Part shown: positions 11,866 through 25,919 of the stretch, piece after piece
How positions within the stretch are numbered: the stretch's first letter is position 1
Layout of the letters: every line of letters starts with the position of its first letter
DNA from: Vespa crabro
Lineage: Eukaryota > Arthropoda > Insecta > Hymenoptera > Vespidae
Reading direction: 5' to 3'
Assembly: GCF_910589235.1 (NCBI RefSeq)
Contig: NC_060963.1
Location: forward strand, 991,001 to 1,055,000
Length of the DNA: 64,000 nucleotides
The notes under the pieces: generated by a model
What the model was told of the DNA's origin: nothing
Database searches by the model: none
What the model saw: only the letters and a program-made list of their open reading frames with translations
Position numbers and translations under genes: made by a program

Positions 11866-13415
11866 AATAAACGTATCGTAAATATGTATGTAGGTAAATG
11901 GATCGACCGGTCAATCGATCGATGAAATCATTCTTTCATTCGATATATCTTCTTATCCTTTTTCTTTTCTCCATCTTCAGTTTAAAGCTTTAAGGACATA
12001 GCGTCTTCGAAACGAATTAATGCAAGCAGAGCGCGTAATTATGTCTTGTTCAGCGCATCGAATTTCGCTGTCAATTGAATGGCCCTTTACATCTTCGTTT
12101 CGAACGAATTCGCGTTCCTTTCACCGACAATGTAGCTCGATGGGACGCTCGTAAAAAGCTTTCTCTCTCTTTCTCTTTCTCTTTCTTTTTCTCTTTTGCT
12201 CTCTTTAAAAAAGCAGCAGCAGAAGAAGAAGAAAAAAAACCTTCAGGCGCCTCTCTCTTTCTCTCTCCCTCTCCCCCTCGTTTTTTTTTCTATCTTACCG
12301 AGATAACAGCAGTTTTTTGATCCCTCGATGTAGATCATTCTTTGCTTAGTTTTCCATTCTCCTACATTTCCTCGGTTAGATAAATAAAATGTATCTATCT
12401 ACCTATCTATCTATTTATCTATTTATCTATCTCATCGATTATGCAACGAGAGAGACATAGCGGCCCGTTTAAGAGGAGACTTTCTTTACTGAGCCCACGG
12501 CCTCTAGGGGTCGGCTACTTCCGGCGGAGATACGAATTGAGTCCCACTCTATCTCGAAGGATTTTATCTCGCATAGTAACAACCGGTCTCTCTCCCTCTC
12601 CCTCCCCCCCCTCTCTCTTTCTCTGTCTTGGTTACGTTCGCTCGCGTTATAGTCATCTCCGTTACCGCTCCGAACCCTTTAACCCTTTTGTGAGTAGATA
12701 GCACTAACTACATCATTAAAGTGACATCGCCTAATCCAACATGAATAAATTTACCTATTCCATTTCCATAAAAAAAAAAGTCGAATACACTCCGCGTTAA
12801 TATACAATACATTTTTTATCATTGGATATATGTTGGGTTACCTATACATTTCCTTTTTCCTTTCTATTTTTTATTAATTAATTAATTTATTTTTTTTTTT
12901 TTTTTTCTACCAAACCTTTCCTCAATTTACGACGTAATAGTTTATTTAAAAGAATTTTTAATAACCAACCTTACAGGTTTCTTAAATGAAACGATTAAAA
13001 TATGAGCGAAGATTGATAGATATACGTGTCTTCTTCGAAGATTATAATTTCATACAAGTTTCGCTATATTTTTTTTTTCTCTCTCTTCGGCGCGTCACTA
13101 CTCCTCCTCTTCCAGCAGCAAGGAAAGGAAAGCAAAGCAAAGCAAAGAAAAGAAAAGAAAAGAAAAGAAAAGAAAAGAAGTGAGAAAGAATATTCAAGAG
13201 AAGCTAAGCAAGAGAGGAAAAAGATAGAGGCTGCGCGCTGATCCACGTTGTGGAGGGGTAAAGGGCCAGGGAAAAGATAGGGACGCAGGAATGTACAACA
13301 GCTGCCCCTATCCCGATGGGTTTGCTTTTGAAAGTCCGACCCTGGCGTCACTAGCGAGAGATAGTAACCCAATATGCCGTGAGAACGAGAGAAAGAGAGA
13401 GATGGAAATATGGTG

Positions 13416-13418
13416 CGT

Positions 13419-13460
<42 letters not shown>

Positions 13461-13545
13461 TGTAGTCCGTGGTGAGATGGTGTTACTGCTAGTGCTGTTG
13501 CTGCTGCTGTTGCTGCTGCTGCCTCTGCTCCTGCTGCTCTGACGA
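13416..13545. repeat. (GTC)n followed by (CTG)n compound repeat
   Basis: A GTC run (about 13416-13460) is followed by a CTG/TTG-rich tract (about 13488-13540). The tracts give poly-Val, poly-Leu and, on the minus strand, poly-Thr phantom frames. It lies in the Rca1 intron. Confidence 0.85.
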
Positions 13546-14383
13546 TGGTGGGGATGGAAAGAAAGAAAGAAAGAAAAGAAAGGAAGAGAGCGGAACGTGA
13601 AGAGAATGAACAAACGCGTTTTAGAGAGGGAGGAACCCTCCCCTGCTTAGAAGCATAAACCCTACCGCTGTCGGTCCTGCAGCTGCTGCAGCACCCACAA
13701 ATTTTATTTTTTATTTTTCGCTCAATTTTATTTTATTTATTTCTTTTATTATTATTATCATTATTTTTTTGTACTTCTTTTTTTTTACTGTATATATATA
13801 TATATATCACATACGTATATTATGTTTGGACTCGTGCTCTTCCCCCCCTCCCCACTACATTCTCTTCTCATGGTGATTTCGTGATTTTATATTACACGGG
13901 GAAACGCCTACCAAACCAAACGTATTCTTATCTTTAGAGCCGCGTATCGATGGCACGCTATTAAGGACGATATTTACGCACGATCTAGAGACATTAATTG
14001 CGTCGCTTTACGTACACGCATTCTGACAAAGAGATTTATATACGGCGAAAAGTTTAACGTTACCGGCGCGAAATGAAACGCATCGCAAGAGTATTGTACG
14101 TAGGTAGATTCGTACTTACGCACATATCTATATATCTATCTGTCTATATGTGTATATAAGCATAGCAGCAAGGGATACGTGCAACGAATCTTAGATATCG
14201 CATATGTGTGACGATCACTCACGTTGAATTATAAATGTCGCGTACGGTAAAACGGCGTTATAAATCTCGATTAGGTGTAAAATCAGATTGGAAGGACGAT
14301 CTCCTAATGTGTCTCTAATGATGGCCATACATTTGTTTATTTTTTTTTTTGTTTTTATTTTTTTTCGTTTTTATTTATTTATC

Positions 14384-14384
<1 letters not shown>

Positions 14385-14440
<56 letters not shown>
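14385..14440. repeat. Poly(T) tract of about 55 bp
   Basis: A nearly pure T run in the Rca1 intron, one of many homopolymers in the region. It could be the A-tail of an old minus-strand retrocopy, but no retrocopied body is recognisable beside it. Confidence 0.85.
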
Positions 14441-14444
<4 letters not shown>

Positions 14445-14789
14445 TTAAATGGAAATCTGTATCAAGATATTTTTCTTTCCCGCGAATACGCGTTTTGTTT
14501 TGTCGACTATACGTACGTAAGCTCCGAAAAGATTATGTCCGATGCATTCGTGACGCATTCGTGCGAATTAGAAGGGTAAACGAGCAAGTACAATAGCCTT
14601 TGTAATAACGTCATACTCGAGACGTTGATCAACTAAAACAACGATGGAATCTTCAACGGCTCGACTCCCGCGCATCGCATCGCATCGCATTGTTTCGTTT
14701 CATAGTATACACGTGTATCTAATATCTACGCGCTAAATAGCGGAAATATCCGACGAATGACGAATCATAATTTTCTTTCGTCTAGTAGA

Positions 14790-14842
<53 letters not shown>

Positions 14843-15799
14843 TTTTTCTCTTTCTATCTCCGACTGTCAATTAAATCTTGACAACGATACGAAACTCGAA
14901 ATCGGAAGGGGGAGTCGCCCACACGTTTTACATCCACCACGTTAAAACGTGCCACTCGAAGGTGGTATATATATATATATATATATATCTTTGACGTATA
15001 AAACCGCCATTGTTTAATCGGTATAAGAGCGGAACTTGAATGTGGAAGAAAAACAAGGATAATAAGGGCTCGACCCTTTCGCACTTGCTCTCCTCCGTCT
15101 GCTGGAACATTTATTGCGAACGAGTAAGAGTGAGAAAGAGAAAGAAAGGAAGAGAGAGAAAGAGAGAGAGAGAGAAAGCTCGTTGTACCCGCATTTGCGG
15201 CTCGCAAAAAAATAAAAAAAAAGGAAAGAAAAAATTGGATGGGCGGGGGGAGGGGCAGGAGAAAAAACGACATTCTCTCGTTGCAGCAGCACGTCTTGAA
15301 GTAAACTCGGTCCTTCCGTCGCGCTAACGAACTAGTCACCGTGGAAACTGCAAAGAAGACTTGAACGTCACGTTAAACTTTCTTCCCACCTTCCTCCCTC
15401 CTCACTTCCCTACTATCTTACCTTTTCTTGTACGAATTGAATTCCAAATAGAGGTGTTAATAATGCCGACAACATCTCTACCGGCCGGTCTTGTTCGATT
15501 TAATATGGATAATGGCGGTAATGGCGGTAAAATCACGAAGGTGAAGCATCCCTCTTCTTTCTCTCGCGTCCATTTGTAAGTACGGCCGATGAAACAAGGT
15601 AATAGAAAGAAGAAGGTAGATGTGTGGTAGGATACTTCTTTACCCTCGCTACAGAGGATGGTGGTTTGCCAATGAAACAAGGAGACTTATTGGGGTGGGC
15701 TATGAAACATTGATGATGAAAAATAAGAAGCCATCGTCGAAAGTAGCAAAGATTCGGTAAAGAAAAGGGAGAAATGGAGGAGGGGAGGGAGGACGAATA

Positions 15800-16721
15800 A
15801 GGGAAGAGGAGAAACGTGTATAGATTCGCCGCGCTTCACCATCATCTTCGTTGTCGTTGTCGTCGTCGTCGTTGTCGTCGTCGTCGTCGTCGTCGTCGAT
15901 GTTGTCGTCTAGACGGGGGACGACGACGTGCACGCTCGGCCGTGCACGCGCGCGCAAGAGCGTGGAGAGGATCCGAATGTGCGGCCCCGAGAGAGCGGCC
16001 TCCTCCTTCTTCTCCTCTCTGGCAGCGAGACTATCGGCTCCCCTCCAATCCTCTCCTCTTGTTGCGCTCTCCTCTCTCGCATGCCTTCCGGCCTCGTGCG
16101 CGCTCGTGCGTCGTCTCGAACGACGGCCCGGCAGCGTGGGGGAGAGAAAGAGAGAACGGTCCTTGTTGCTATGCAGCCGTCGGCCCGAAGGATCCAAGCG
16201 AAAGAAAGAGAGAGAGGACGCGAGAGCGACCCACCGACCGACCGAGAAGAGAACGCTATGATTATTATTCGCGGCCCGAATAACCAGTGCGCGGCCCGCC
16301 AGGGAAGCCGCCTCTTCTTCTGCTCCCCCGCTCCGCCCCTCGCCACTCAACCCCACCCTCTTCTTCCTCAACTCCCGCCCGCCCTCTTTCTCTTTCACTC
16401 TTCTTCTCCTTTCGTGCCGTTTCTGGCCGCTTTTTCTACTCTCCTCTCCACTCCTCTCCTCTCCCCCAAAGAGGAGAGAGAAGAGTAGTAGTAGTAGTAG
16501 TAGTAGTGTAGTAGTAGTCCTCTTTCTCATGCGATCCTTCCGCGCGCGGAGACTCGAGGCACGAGACCTCGCGACAGCAGGGGCTCACGCCGATGTCGTA
16601 ACCTTGTTTACTTTTAAGGCTTCCCTTGGCAACAGGTCGCCGCTTTCCGCGCCGGTTCCCCAGCCTCCGCGGAGAGAAGAAGAGCGCGAGAGAAAGAGGG
16701 AAAAACGCGAGCCTTCCGGCG

Positions 16722-16768
<47 letters not shown>

Positions 16769-17000
16769 CCGCCTGTTGCCCGCTGATTCGCGAGGAGACC
16801 GACCTCGAAGCTTTCGCAATCCCTTCCCAATTTCTTCTCCCTCCCTCCCTCCCTTCTACCTCTCCCTTCTCTCGAATAAAAAGCCTCCGCTTCTCCGGTC
16901 TCCTTTCTTTTGCGTCGCAGGATTTCGTTTGGTTCAACTCCAAGGAACCCCGAACAAGTGCTCTCACGTTAATTCTTCTTCCGGTTAGCGGAAAATTATT
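15800..17000. promoter_or_regulatory. CpG-rich island in the Rca1 intron
   Basis: GC and CpG rise strongly against the surrounding intron, with many CGCG and GCGC words, a (GTC)n run near 15850-15900, a TAG run near 16486-16518 and a TGCC repeat at 16723-16770. Overlapping long open frames on both strands are arginine-, serine- and proline-rich and reflect composition. It could be an internal promoter, an enhancer or the 5' end of an unrecognised noncoding transcript. No splice-linked coding exon was found. Confidence 0.4.
16723..16770. repeat. (TGCC)12 tetranucleotide repeat
   Basis: Twelve perfect TGCC (equivalently CCTG) units lie inside the CpG-rich intronic patch. CCTG tracts are rare compared with the GA, TA and T runs around it. 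Confidence 0.95.
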
Positions 17001-17346
17001 TTCTTTGCTTGACCTCTCATCTTGCGCCAAGTCCGAATCGATTTAGATAAAAATTCCCACGCTTCCTATGAAATCAGCTCATAGCGTTGGTAATTCCTAT
17101 AACGCCTCCTCTTAACGCCTTCGGCTTTAACGCGACCTAAGACAATATTTCGGCTCGAGTAAATCCCTGTGACGCGAGATTAACACACGTAGGAGGAAGA
17201 GGATGCGTTTATACTGTTATAGTAGTATACCGGCGTTCAGGCGAACGTCCTTGCCGTTTATGCTTCCTTCGATGCGCTCGAAACGTTCCGATGTAACGGG
17301 AGCAACAAAGTGTAACGACTCTCTCTATCTCTCTCTATCTCTTTCG

Positions 17347-17355
<9 letters not shown>

Positions 17356-17377
<22 letters not shown>

Positions 17378-17378
17378 G

Positions 17379-17409
<31 letters not shown>

Positions 17410-17410
17410 C
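17356..17410. repeat. (CT)n microsatellite
   Basis: CT runs broken once by CGCGGT. One of many CT or GA tracts in the Rca1 intron. Confidence 0.85.
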
Positions 17411-20399
17411 GCTACTACGGACCGTAAGATTTAAATCGCCTTTCGTTTGATGGATCTACCTTTGCAGCGTAATACGGTTAACGTCCTCACCTGCACAAAT
17501 TACCTTCCATTTCCGTTCATTCTCTTTTTCCCTCTTCCATCTTACGCGTGTGTGCGACGAACATCGAATGATCGAACATATCGTACTTTGCGAAACGTCA
17601 TAAATTTCTTACCTCAGAAATTTTCTTTTAACATACCGTCTTTAAAATAAAATACATCGAGGTATTTCCAAATATATCGTTTCCTGTAATCATTTGCGTG
17701 ACTAAAATTTCACATTGATCAAAAGCCGACGGGTCCCATACAAGAAATTTCGTTGTACCGTCGGACATTTTATTTTCGCGGTGGGCCCATCAAATAAATT
17801 ATTCTCTTCACATTGTCAGGAACCCCATAAACGAATTATGACATGGGTTTGTACCTACATACATACAGTTAGAACGATTAAAACACAATGCTACTCGAAC
17901 AATGATCACGTATAGTGCGAGGAAGAGTATGCTATTCGTTTAACACGGTGTTGCATTGGCGCCGCTCTTCGCTTACAAATAGCTTACATTATTGTCCAAA
18001 CTTTCTATCGAAAGTTTATCATAGACTGTGTCATACACGAGATTTCATTGAAATTCCCATAATGAAATATCAAAGATATATAAACAGGTTATATTCCCTG
18101 TCTCGCGTATCGTCTGTGTTCATTCCGCGGGAATAATGGGATATCGCCTTGGTTTAACTGGATTCCAGTATAATTAACCAGTTGCAATTTTTTTATCGGA
18201 TACCTGCTGCCAGCAGGTAGAAAATTATCAAATGCATATATAATAAATGAATACTATGTCGAGACCTTTTAATCTAATTCTTTTTATGACTGATCCTAAT
18301 AATTTTCGATGTAATCCCATCGGAATTTAATTTAAATTGGTTTTAACAATAATAGAAATGAATAATTATAAGATATGGTAAAGATCAATAATGAAATCAT
18401 CAATTGATACCCGTTAGAAACTTGGCTAAGGAGAAATAATCCTCCTTTGGCTCGATCGATATAATCTATAATAAATAGTCTAGCCGAGGTAATAACAGAT
18501 TAGTAGAGCAGTAGAGCGTGTCTCGTACTACGCGGGTAGTACATAGGCGCCACTAGCAAAAGCATACAAATACGTACATGATAGTAGTAGTAGTAGAAAC
18601 GTCGAGTTGGTAATTTTATCGGTAGAGGAAGGTGTCCCGTTCAGAGATACCGGAGATATAAGGTATAAGGGAAAAGATACGTGTAAACAAGAGTTCTCGT
18701 TAATAGGTATAATTGAAAGGTGCAAGATAGGAAGCACAGCAGTACCTGGCGCATAACTCGTAAGTAATATTAGAAGCTGGTTCTTTCTCTCTCACTCTCT
18801 CTCACTCTCTCTCTCTCTACGGATAAAACCGGCCTCTCGAACGTAATAGCTCTACTAGCTCTCTAACTCCTCGATAACCTTTACCTGCGTTACTCTTTCC
18901 AACGACTGCGGTCTACGTTAAGCCAAACAGACACGGACTCATTCATCGCTTCGTTGCGTTGCTTTCTGAATGGAACGTCGATCTCGAGCAAAACATTTGA
19001 TAGTACGAAAGTAAAGTAAATATGTAGTGACGTAGACAAAATATCCATTGAAACAATGTATTCATGAATTATATTATAAATTGTCAAAAGATGGGAAAGG
19101 TCAAGAAAGTGCTGCGTTGGAATATGAAAATAAGCTGCCAAAAGGAAAAGAGAAAAATAATGTCGCATTGTCGGGGTTTGCGTTAATCAAAAAGGATAAC
19201 AGGCGCAATTAGCGATTATCTTTTTCGAAGGACCCTCTCTCTTCGGGGTAGGTATCGAAAAACCCCGATGGTGGGCCCCTTTTCGCGAAGCAGGTACGAT
19301 CCATGGGGCAAAGTTCACGGCTAACGACGGTACGATAATGAGGACAGATAAGCTGAGGTGGGGGTGTTCCTCTTCTCTTCTCTTCTCTTTCTTCGGTGTC
19401 GTCGGCTCCACCCGACGACGTTAACTTGCGCTGCTAACTCTCACGAGAAGCGAGCAAGAACGCGCGCAAAAGGGTTTTGCGTCAATTTAGATAAAGCCGA
19501 TTAAAGCGACGAGAGAACCTCCTCTCTATCTCTCTCTCTCATCCTCTTATTCTCTTATTCTTACTTTCTTCTTCTTCTTCTTCTTTTTTTTTCCTTCTTT
19601 TTTTTTCTTTTTTTTACTTTTCTCCTTACTCGCGACGTCGTAAATTCTTCTGCATGGACATATTATATCCTACTGTGTACTCTTTGCACAGAGAATTTGT
19701 CTTTTGCGGGCGTCGAAGTCGTTTCATTTCGCAACCCTTAACGCGTTGACACGATTACAAGGCCATAATACCGAACGCTCATGCATCTAACACCGACAGT
19801 AAAATATTTATTGAACCTTTACAACGTCGCATATAAATGTTGTAAGCGTTCGTGTAATAATATTTTTATTTTCTTTTTTCTTTTTCTTTATTTTTTCTTT
19901 TTTTTTTCTTTTTTTTCTTTTTTTTCTTTTTTTTTTTTTTTTTTTTTTTTCTTTGTTAAGAAAAAAGTACGATGGTATCCAAAGCGATGTTGACAATCAT
20001 AGCGATGGAAGAAGTATATTTGCCGAAAATTTGTGGAAGCTTCGGTTAATACGGCTTGGTATGCGAGAAAGCACGTTGCATATGTTGTATCGCATATCGA
20101 ATCGTTGCGTGAGGTCGCTCGTTGCAATGCCTTGGTATGCGACCGGCGTTACATTCTTCGGCGTCGGGATACGTACATGGAATCGATCTCTCGATCATCA
20201 GCCGAGGTCTCTCTTTTACTCTCAATACCTTCTAGATCACAAATAAAGATCTTCGATGTGTATACCACCTTTGCTTTCTAATTGGAAATAAAACGAATGA
20301 AAGAAAAACAAATCAAACGGAAACGAATAAATTGAAAAAAAAAAAATAGAAACGTATATAATATTAACGAGTAATTTTTACAAGAATTTGGACGTTGCT

Positions 20400-21340
20400 T
20401 TTGGTGTGAACATCCGTTGATAATGGAGAAGAAAGTTGTCAAAAAAACTGAATCGGAGAGGATGCAAAAAGAAAGGAGAAAAGAGGAGCGGACAAAAGGA
20501 AAGCAAAAGAGATAGGCGACGATGGTGGTGATGGTGATGATGATGGTGGTGGTGATGGTGATGGTGATGGTGGTGGTGGTGGTGGTGGTGGTGGTGGCGG
20601 TGGCGGCGGCGGCGGCATCTCGGCGTGTAGCGTCGTTAAACGAGCGCGCCGCGACGAGAAAGCGGTGACGGTGGTCTCTTGTGTTGTCCGTCCGAATGAA
20701 ATGAAAGAGGAAGAGAGATGGCGGGAGGCTGTCGAACGAGCAAACGCGCGAGCGAGCAAGCAAGCGAACAAGTAAGAGAGGGAAGGAGTGGCAGAGAGTG
20801 CGGAGAGAAGTGCCGTGGTAAGAGAGAAGGGACAGAAAGAGAAAGAAAGAGAGAGAGAGAGAGCCTGTTGCCGGGTCCTGTTGCTACCCGGTTACGGTGC
20901 ATCGTGCTGAATTCGCAACGAGACTTTTTGGCGATTGCTTTGAATAATGTATGTGTAATAGACGCGTTGGTATATACCTAGCCCGAGGCTAAGCACGATA
21001 TTTCTTTTATTTTTTTTTTCTGCTTCTGTTTCTTCTTTTTTTTTTTCCTTTTCTTTTCGTCTCTTTTTCTTTCTTTCTTTTTTTTCTTTCTTTCTTTTTT
21101 TTTTTTCGTTAACGCGTCACTCTCGCGCCTTTCTGTTTTTCGTGAGGCCAAAGTGATGGTGGGGGTGGTGGCTCCTTATCGGCGCCGCCATCGTCCTCGG
21201 CGTTTGCGATCTTTCGCGCAGGACTTCGAGAGAGTCTTGCTCGCTTGCTTGTTCGTTTGCTTGTTCGCTTGCTCGCTCTCTCTCGCTTGATCGCTTGCTC
21301 GCTTGCTCGCTTACTTGTCCTTGGGCGAGTCAGTCACGTC
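20400..21340. promoter_or_regulatory. Second CpG-rich patch with (TGG/TGA)n repeat in the Rca1 intron
   Basis: A TGATGG/TGG tract (about 20520-20621) grades into GGCGGCGGC and a CpG-rich segment, followed by GCTTGCTCGCTTG-type repeats near 21240-21315. No credible coding frame exists. It may be regulatory DNA or an alternative promoter; this is composition-based inference. Confidence 0.3.
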
Positions 21341-22333
21341 ATCGTCCAGATATCCTGAATCCTGGCCCGCTCTCGATCCTGTTTTTCGTAGCCGTCTATC
21401 GACCATCACCGACTCCTTCTCGAACTTTGATATTCATTTTTATCGTACAACGACGAGGTTAGAGAAACGACAGAAACTTTTCTCTCGTCTATGTTAAAAA
21501 TAATATAATGGCAGTCAAAAATGGCACGGCTAACAGTTTGAGTTATATTATTTTTAACAGCCATGGTAAACGTAAATGAAAGAAAATAAAACACACTTAT
21601 TATGTTAGCCGACGTAATGATCGTTAATTAGCATGATCCTTCTATAAACGTCAAGTACTAACGTGGTCTCTTTAGATATTTATCCTGGCAAACTCAAAGA
21701 TGACAAACCTTTCTCCATCACCAGAATTCACGTAATGAAACATTTTTAAAGATGTTTCTCATCGTTTATCGAGTCCCGAAGCCAAATCTTCTCGTATTCC
21801 TTGAACTATGTTCTATCTTTTCTCTCTATCTCTATCTTTATCTCTGTCTCTATCTCTCATCTCATCTTGACGTTGCTAGTTTTTTTAGTAATGACGTGCG
21901 AATCGTTCAGTTCTAATAAATAAAAGAAATATCCTGTTAGCTAAAAAGATCCGAAAGAATAAATTCCAAGAAAGATGAGACGACCGCGCGCGATCGTCTG
22001 GGTCATAGAAAGGCGCCAAATCATTTCGTCGGAGGTATCGAAAGCTATGGGGACGACCGGAATTAAACCATTTAACTAGGAGCGTCCGCTGTGCTCCTTC
22101 GTCTTCTCACGTTGGCATATTCGTTCTATCTCATTCAAACGTATGACGTCCGACGACAATGAAACTCCTAAATCAATTCTAAATATTTTCTATACTATTT
22201 TGCAAATAAAATGTTCCAATAGAATATTTCGTTTTTTAAACACTATATAATACATGCGAATAATGAAATGTTAATTTTCGAAAGAAAAAAAAGAAAAGAA
22301 GAAAACAAATTTTCGACGAACTGGAATGAAAAA

Positions 22334-22343
22334 AAAGACGAGA

Positions 22344-22389
<46 letters not shown>
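22334..22389. repeat. (GA)n microsatellite
   Basis: An AG run of about 50 bp in the Rca1 intron, followed by a moderately GC-rich segment to about 22600. Confidence 0.9.
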
Positions 22390-22390
<1 letters not shown>

Positions 22391-25300
22391 GAAAAAGCAA
22401 AGGAGTGCCGTTGAATGAACCGAGAAACCTCGTGGTCGACGATCCGCTTCGCTTTCCCGCGCATTCCATAGAGACGTGCGCGCGCAGGCCCTTTCGTGAC
22501 GCTCTCTCTCAAGGCCATGCAAATCTTAATGAACGCGAGGGAAGCATCCCGTTGCCGAGCGTCACCGTCGTCCTTGCATCGCGGAGGACGATCCGGTGCC
22601 ATTAGAAAAAGTGAAACCTGCGATCTTTGATCGATCCTAAGAAATATACACAATCTTTTATGTTAGGTTGTTGTTTTTCTTTTTTACTTTTTCTTTCTTT
22701 TTTTTTTTTTTTTTTTTTTTTTTCTTTATTTTTTCTTTTCTTTCGGAAAGAACGGGAACGGAGACGGGGAAAAAAAGACAAAAGGAACACAATGGAAATA
22801 ATTTTTCTTTTGTTTTTATTTATTTTTTTTTTTCTATTTTTTCTTTTTTCTTTTTTCTTTTCTTTTTTTTAAGGAGTATTTACAAAGCATGTGTAGAAGG
22901 TTGTAAAAATTTTATGTAAAAAGAAAAAAAAAATTAAAATATAGAGAGAAAAGGAAAGAAAAAGAATTCGCGAAGAAATTATTTTGCATTGGGGGTGGGA
23001 GGGAGAGTCAACGTCCTGGTAAATAAACAAAAGAAAGAGAAGACAAAGAAAGAATGGGGAAGGATGAAGAGTAGGAAGTCGAAGTCACTCGCGTCCACGT
23101 GCTGCTGTTATTGTTATTGTTGTTATCGCCGTCTTCGTCTGTACTTCGGCTGATCCCCACCACCAAGAGAACGGCCGTCTGCTCTACCCCCACTCCTCCT
23201 TCTCTTTTTACCCCTTCTCTTGTATGGTCACGTCACGAAAGGCGCGCTGGCCCGGACGTTCTGGTGGGGATTACGATTAACGGACTCTAATTGCATAGCA
23301 ACAGTGAGCCCGAGATAATGATACATACATCTGACGCTTGTGCGCGCGCGCGCGAACGCGTCTCATTCTGGCCCACTTAAAAAAAAAACCAAACTCCTAG
23401 CTCCGCCATTTTTCTTTTTTTTTTTTTCTTTTCTCTTTTTCTTTTTCTTTTTTTTTTTTTTTTTTTTTTTGCACGCGCGCTTCGATCGAGACATTTTCAT
23501 TCGCATTTATGCCCGCAAGATTGTATATATTTTTACTTCGCTTCTCCATATTCATGCCAATATCTTTCTTCTTTCGGAGATTCGAGTTTGGACTTTCGAA
23601 ATCTCATTTTTGTTGCTAAGTGGAAGAAGCAAGCAGAAAACACCTGCCACGTTCCCAATTAACGATACTTTCAACCACAAATATATTATCATTTTATTAT
23701 TATTATTGTTATTATTAAATATTTTTGACAGGAGATCTTGCTTTATTTAACTTTTAATTTTTTACCGTAGAAAAAAATGAAATTAATTAATTAGTATATA
23801 TATATATATATTTATATCAACGCAATAGTACTAATATAGAAAATGACGTAAGACGATGACGTTGTTCGAGGTACCAGATGATTTTTTCGATAGGCCACGC
23901 AAAATGCACGTGAACGGTCCAACTTTTATTCTTTTTGTTTTCTCCTTCTTGTCCTTTCTATTCTTCCATTGCAGTTGCGCGTGATCAACACAAAGAGATT
24001 TTGCGCGCTTTTATACCTGTCGATGTAGAGGAGGTTATGTCTGTCTACCTAGAACCTCTCGGGGAACTTTGTTAATCCCAGAACTTTCTTCAAAATCCAA
24101 TCTCTTTCTTTCTTTCTCTCTCTCTCTCTCTCTCCCACACACACACATACATACGTTTTCAACATAAGATGGTTGAGAATCGACGCTGTTGAGAGAAAAT
24201 AAAATAAGAAAGGAAGAAAAAAAAAAAAAGAAGAAAAAAATTTTTCCTTCGTCAAAATGGGCCATTCCAAACATGGAGGATATACCTAATCAAAATGGAC
24301 CACGTTACTAAGCGCGACAGCGTCTAGTTCGCCATCATGAATTCGCACCGTGCAACCTGTTTTGGCTATCTCCGATTTTTTACTCTCTTTGCTTCATTTC
24401 ATCCCCATCAAAGATTTCGTTCGTCATAAAATATTCAACGTAATACACTATATCAAGTTATCATTTGCGCAAGATATCATAGATATCATTTCTAATCGTG
24501 TCATTTGAATCATCTTCAAATGTTTACACGTTAACAGGCTTAGATAAAAAGGAAAAGAAAGGAAAGAAATTTTGTCCGTTGTCTGACATGGCGCGCGTGC
24601 GCGCGCGCATGTAACATATATAACTAACTTCTAACAAGGACTGAAATTTATCTTTAAGGTAAGAAGATAAGAGATTGAGGGACCAGTATAGCAGCCCCAT
24701 GCAATTTTCTTCAACACCTTTTCCTACTTTTGAGAAACATTTCAAGTTTTCGATGGTCCCTTTTTAAAACGACCTTGACTTTTTCTCACGTCTTATCTAG
24801 ATGAATCGATCGGACGTACCGAGTGAGGGGTCAAGTTGAAGATAAAAGGGGTATTACGAAGGTCAAGATTAAGTCGGCACCTGTTCAATCGTGCGACGGT
24901 CTAGCGGCAATTTTCGTGAGTAATGAGACGTAACGAGCGTGGCTTTGTTCGGTAACGACCTACCGACATCTACGTTAGAAAAGATCAGAGAAGGCAAAGC
25001 GAGTCTCAAGGAAAAGGACGATGAAACGTCTTCTCCATCGCCATTAATCTTTCTCTCTCGCTCTCTCTCTTTCTATATATATATGTATATATCTTTTTCT
25101 CTTTCATCTTTTCTTCGAAAGAAAATGGATGCAAGGAAGAAGGCGGAAAGGAGCAGATGGCAGACGTGTACCTTACCTCTTTTTCTTCCTCTTCTTCGTT
25201 CGTTCGTTCCTTCTTTCCTTCGTTAGATCCTTAAATCCTTCGACTGTTAAACGACTAAATCTCTTTTCTCGGGGTTATCTTCATTCCACTCATATCTTTT

Positions 25301-25870
25301 CTCGTTTGAAACCGGGTAGATAGATGGGTAGGGGAGTGTATACGTGTATGTACGAATGTCGCGGTCGTTTTCACCGCAACTCGTTTTCCCTAGCGACGTC
25401 TCAACGTGACAAGTATGAAATAGTTTCGCGGTTTGCGGCGGTTTCTCATGATAATATACCACTATCCTATAAACCGTAACGCTTTAACTTGGATTAGAAT
25501 TTGACCGCTAATAAATATGATATCATTTTCTTAATTTATTGTGTGTGCTGCGCGCGCGTGTGTGTGTATGTGTCTCTCTCTCTCTCTCTCTCTCTGTGTA
25601 TGTGTGTGTGTTTGTGTGTGTATTAATCTATCGTCTATTTCGTCGTAGACGAATATGCCGATGAAAAATGAGCTTAAAGAATGACCAATAATGATAGATA
25701 GCTACAATCTTTTAAAGAGAATAAAATTAATTAGAGAAAGGAAAGGAGAAATATCATTTGAAGAACATTTTCTCGTGAAGCTGTATAGGAAGGAAGTGAT
25801 ATACGCTCGACCATGCTATTCTTATCGCATTCAACCTAATTAATTATCGCGTTATTAAATATATATGGTG

Positions 25871-25871
<1 letters not shown>

Positions 25872-25919
<48 letters not shown>
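25872..25919. repeat. (ATT)n microsatellite
   Basis: A pure ATT trinucleotide run of about 16 units in the Rca1 intron. Confidence 0.9.

Noticed and set aside
12670..12700. TTAACCCTTTTG resembling a piggyBac-type end
   Set aside because: No matching inverted end or second TTAA copy was found nearby.
15700..16530. 276-aa minus-strand frame and overlapping plus frames
   Set aside because: Several frames on both strands are open together and consist of Asp, Thr, Leu, Arg and Ser runs from GTC, TAG and CT repeats. This is composition, not coding.
20278..20902. Poly-Pro, poly-Thr and Ser-rich minus frames
   Set aside because: They translate the TGG/TGA repeat and its flanks in different frames.
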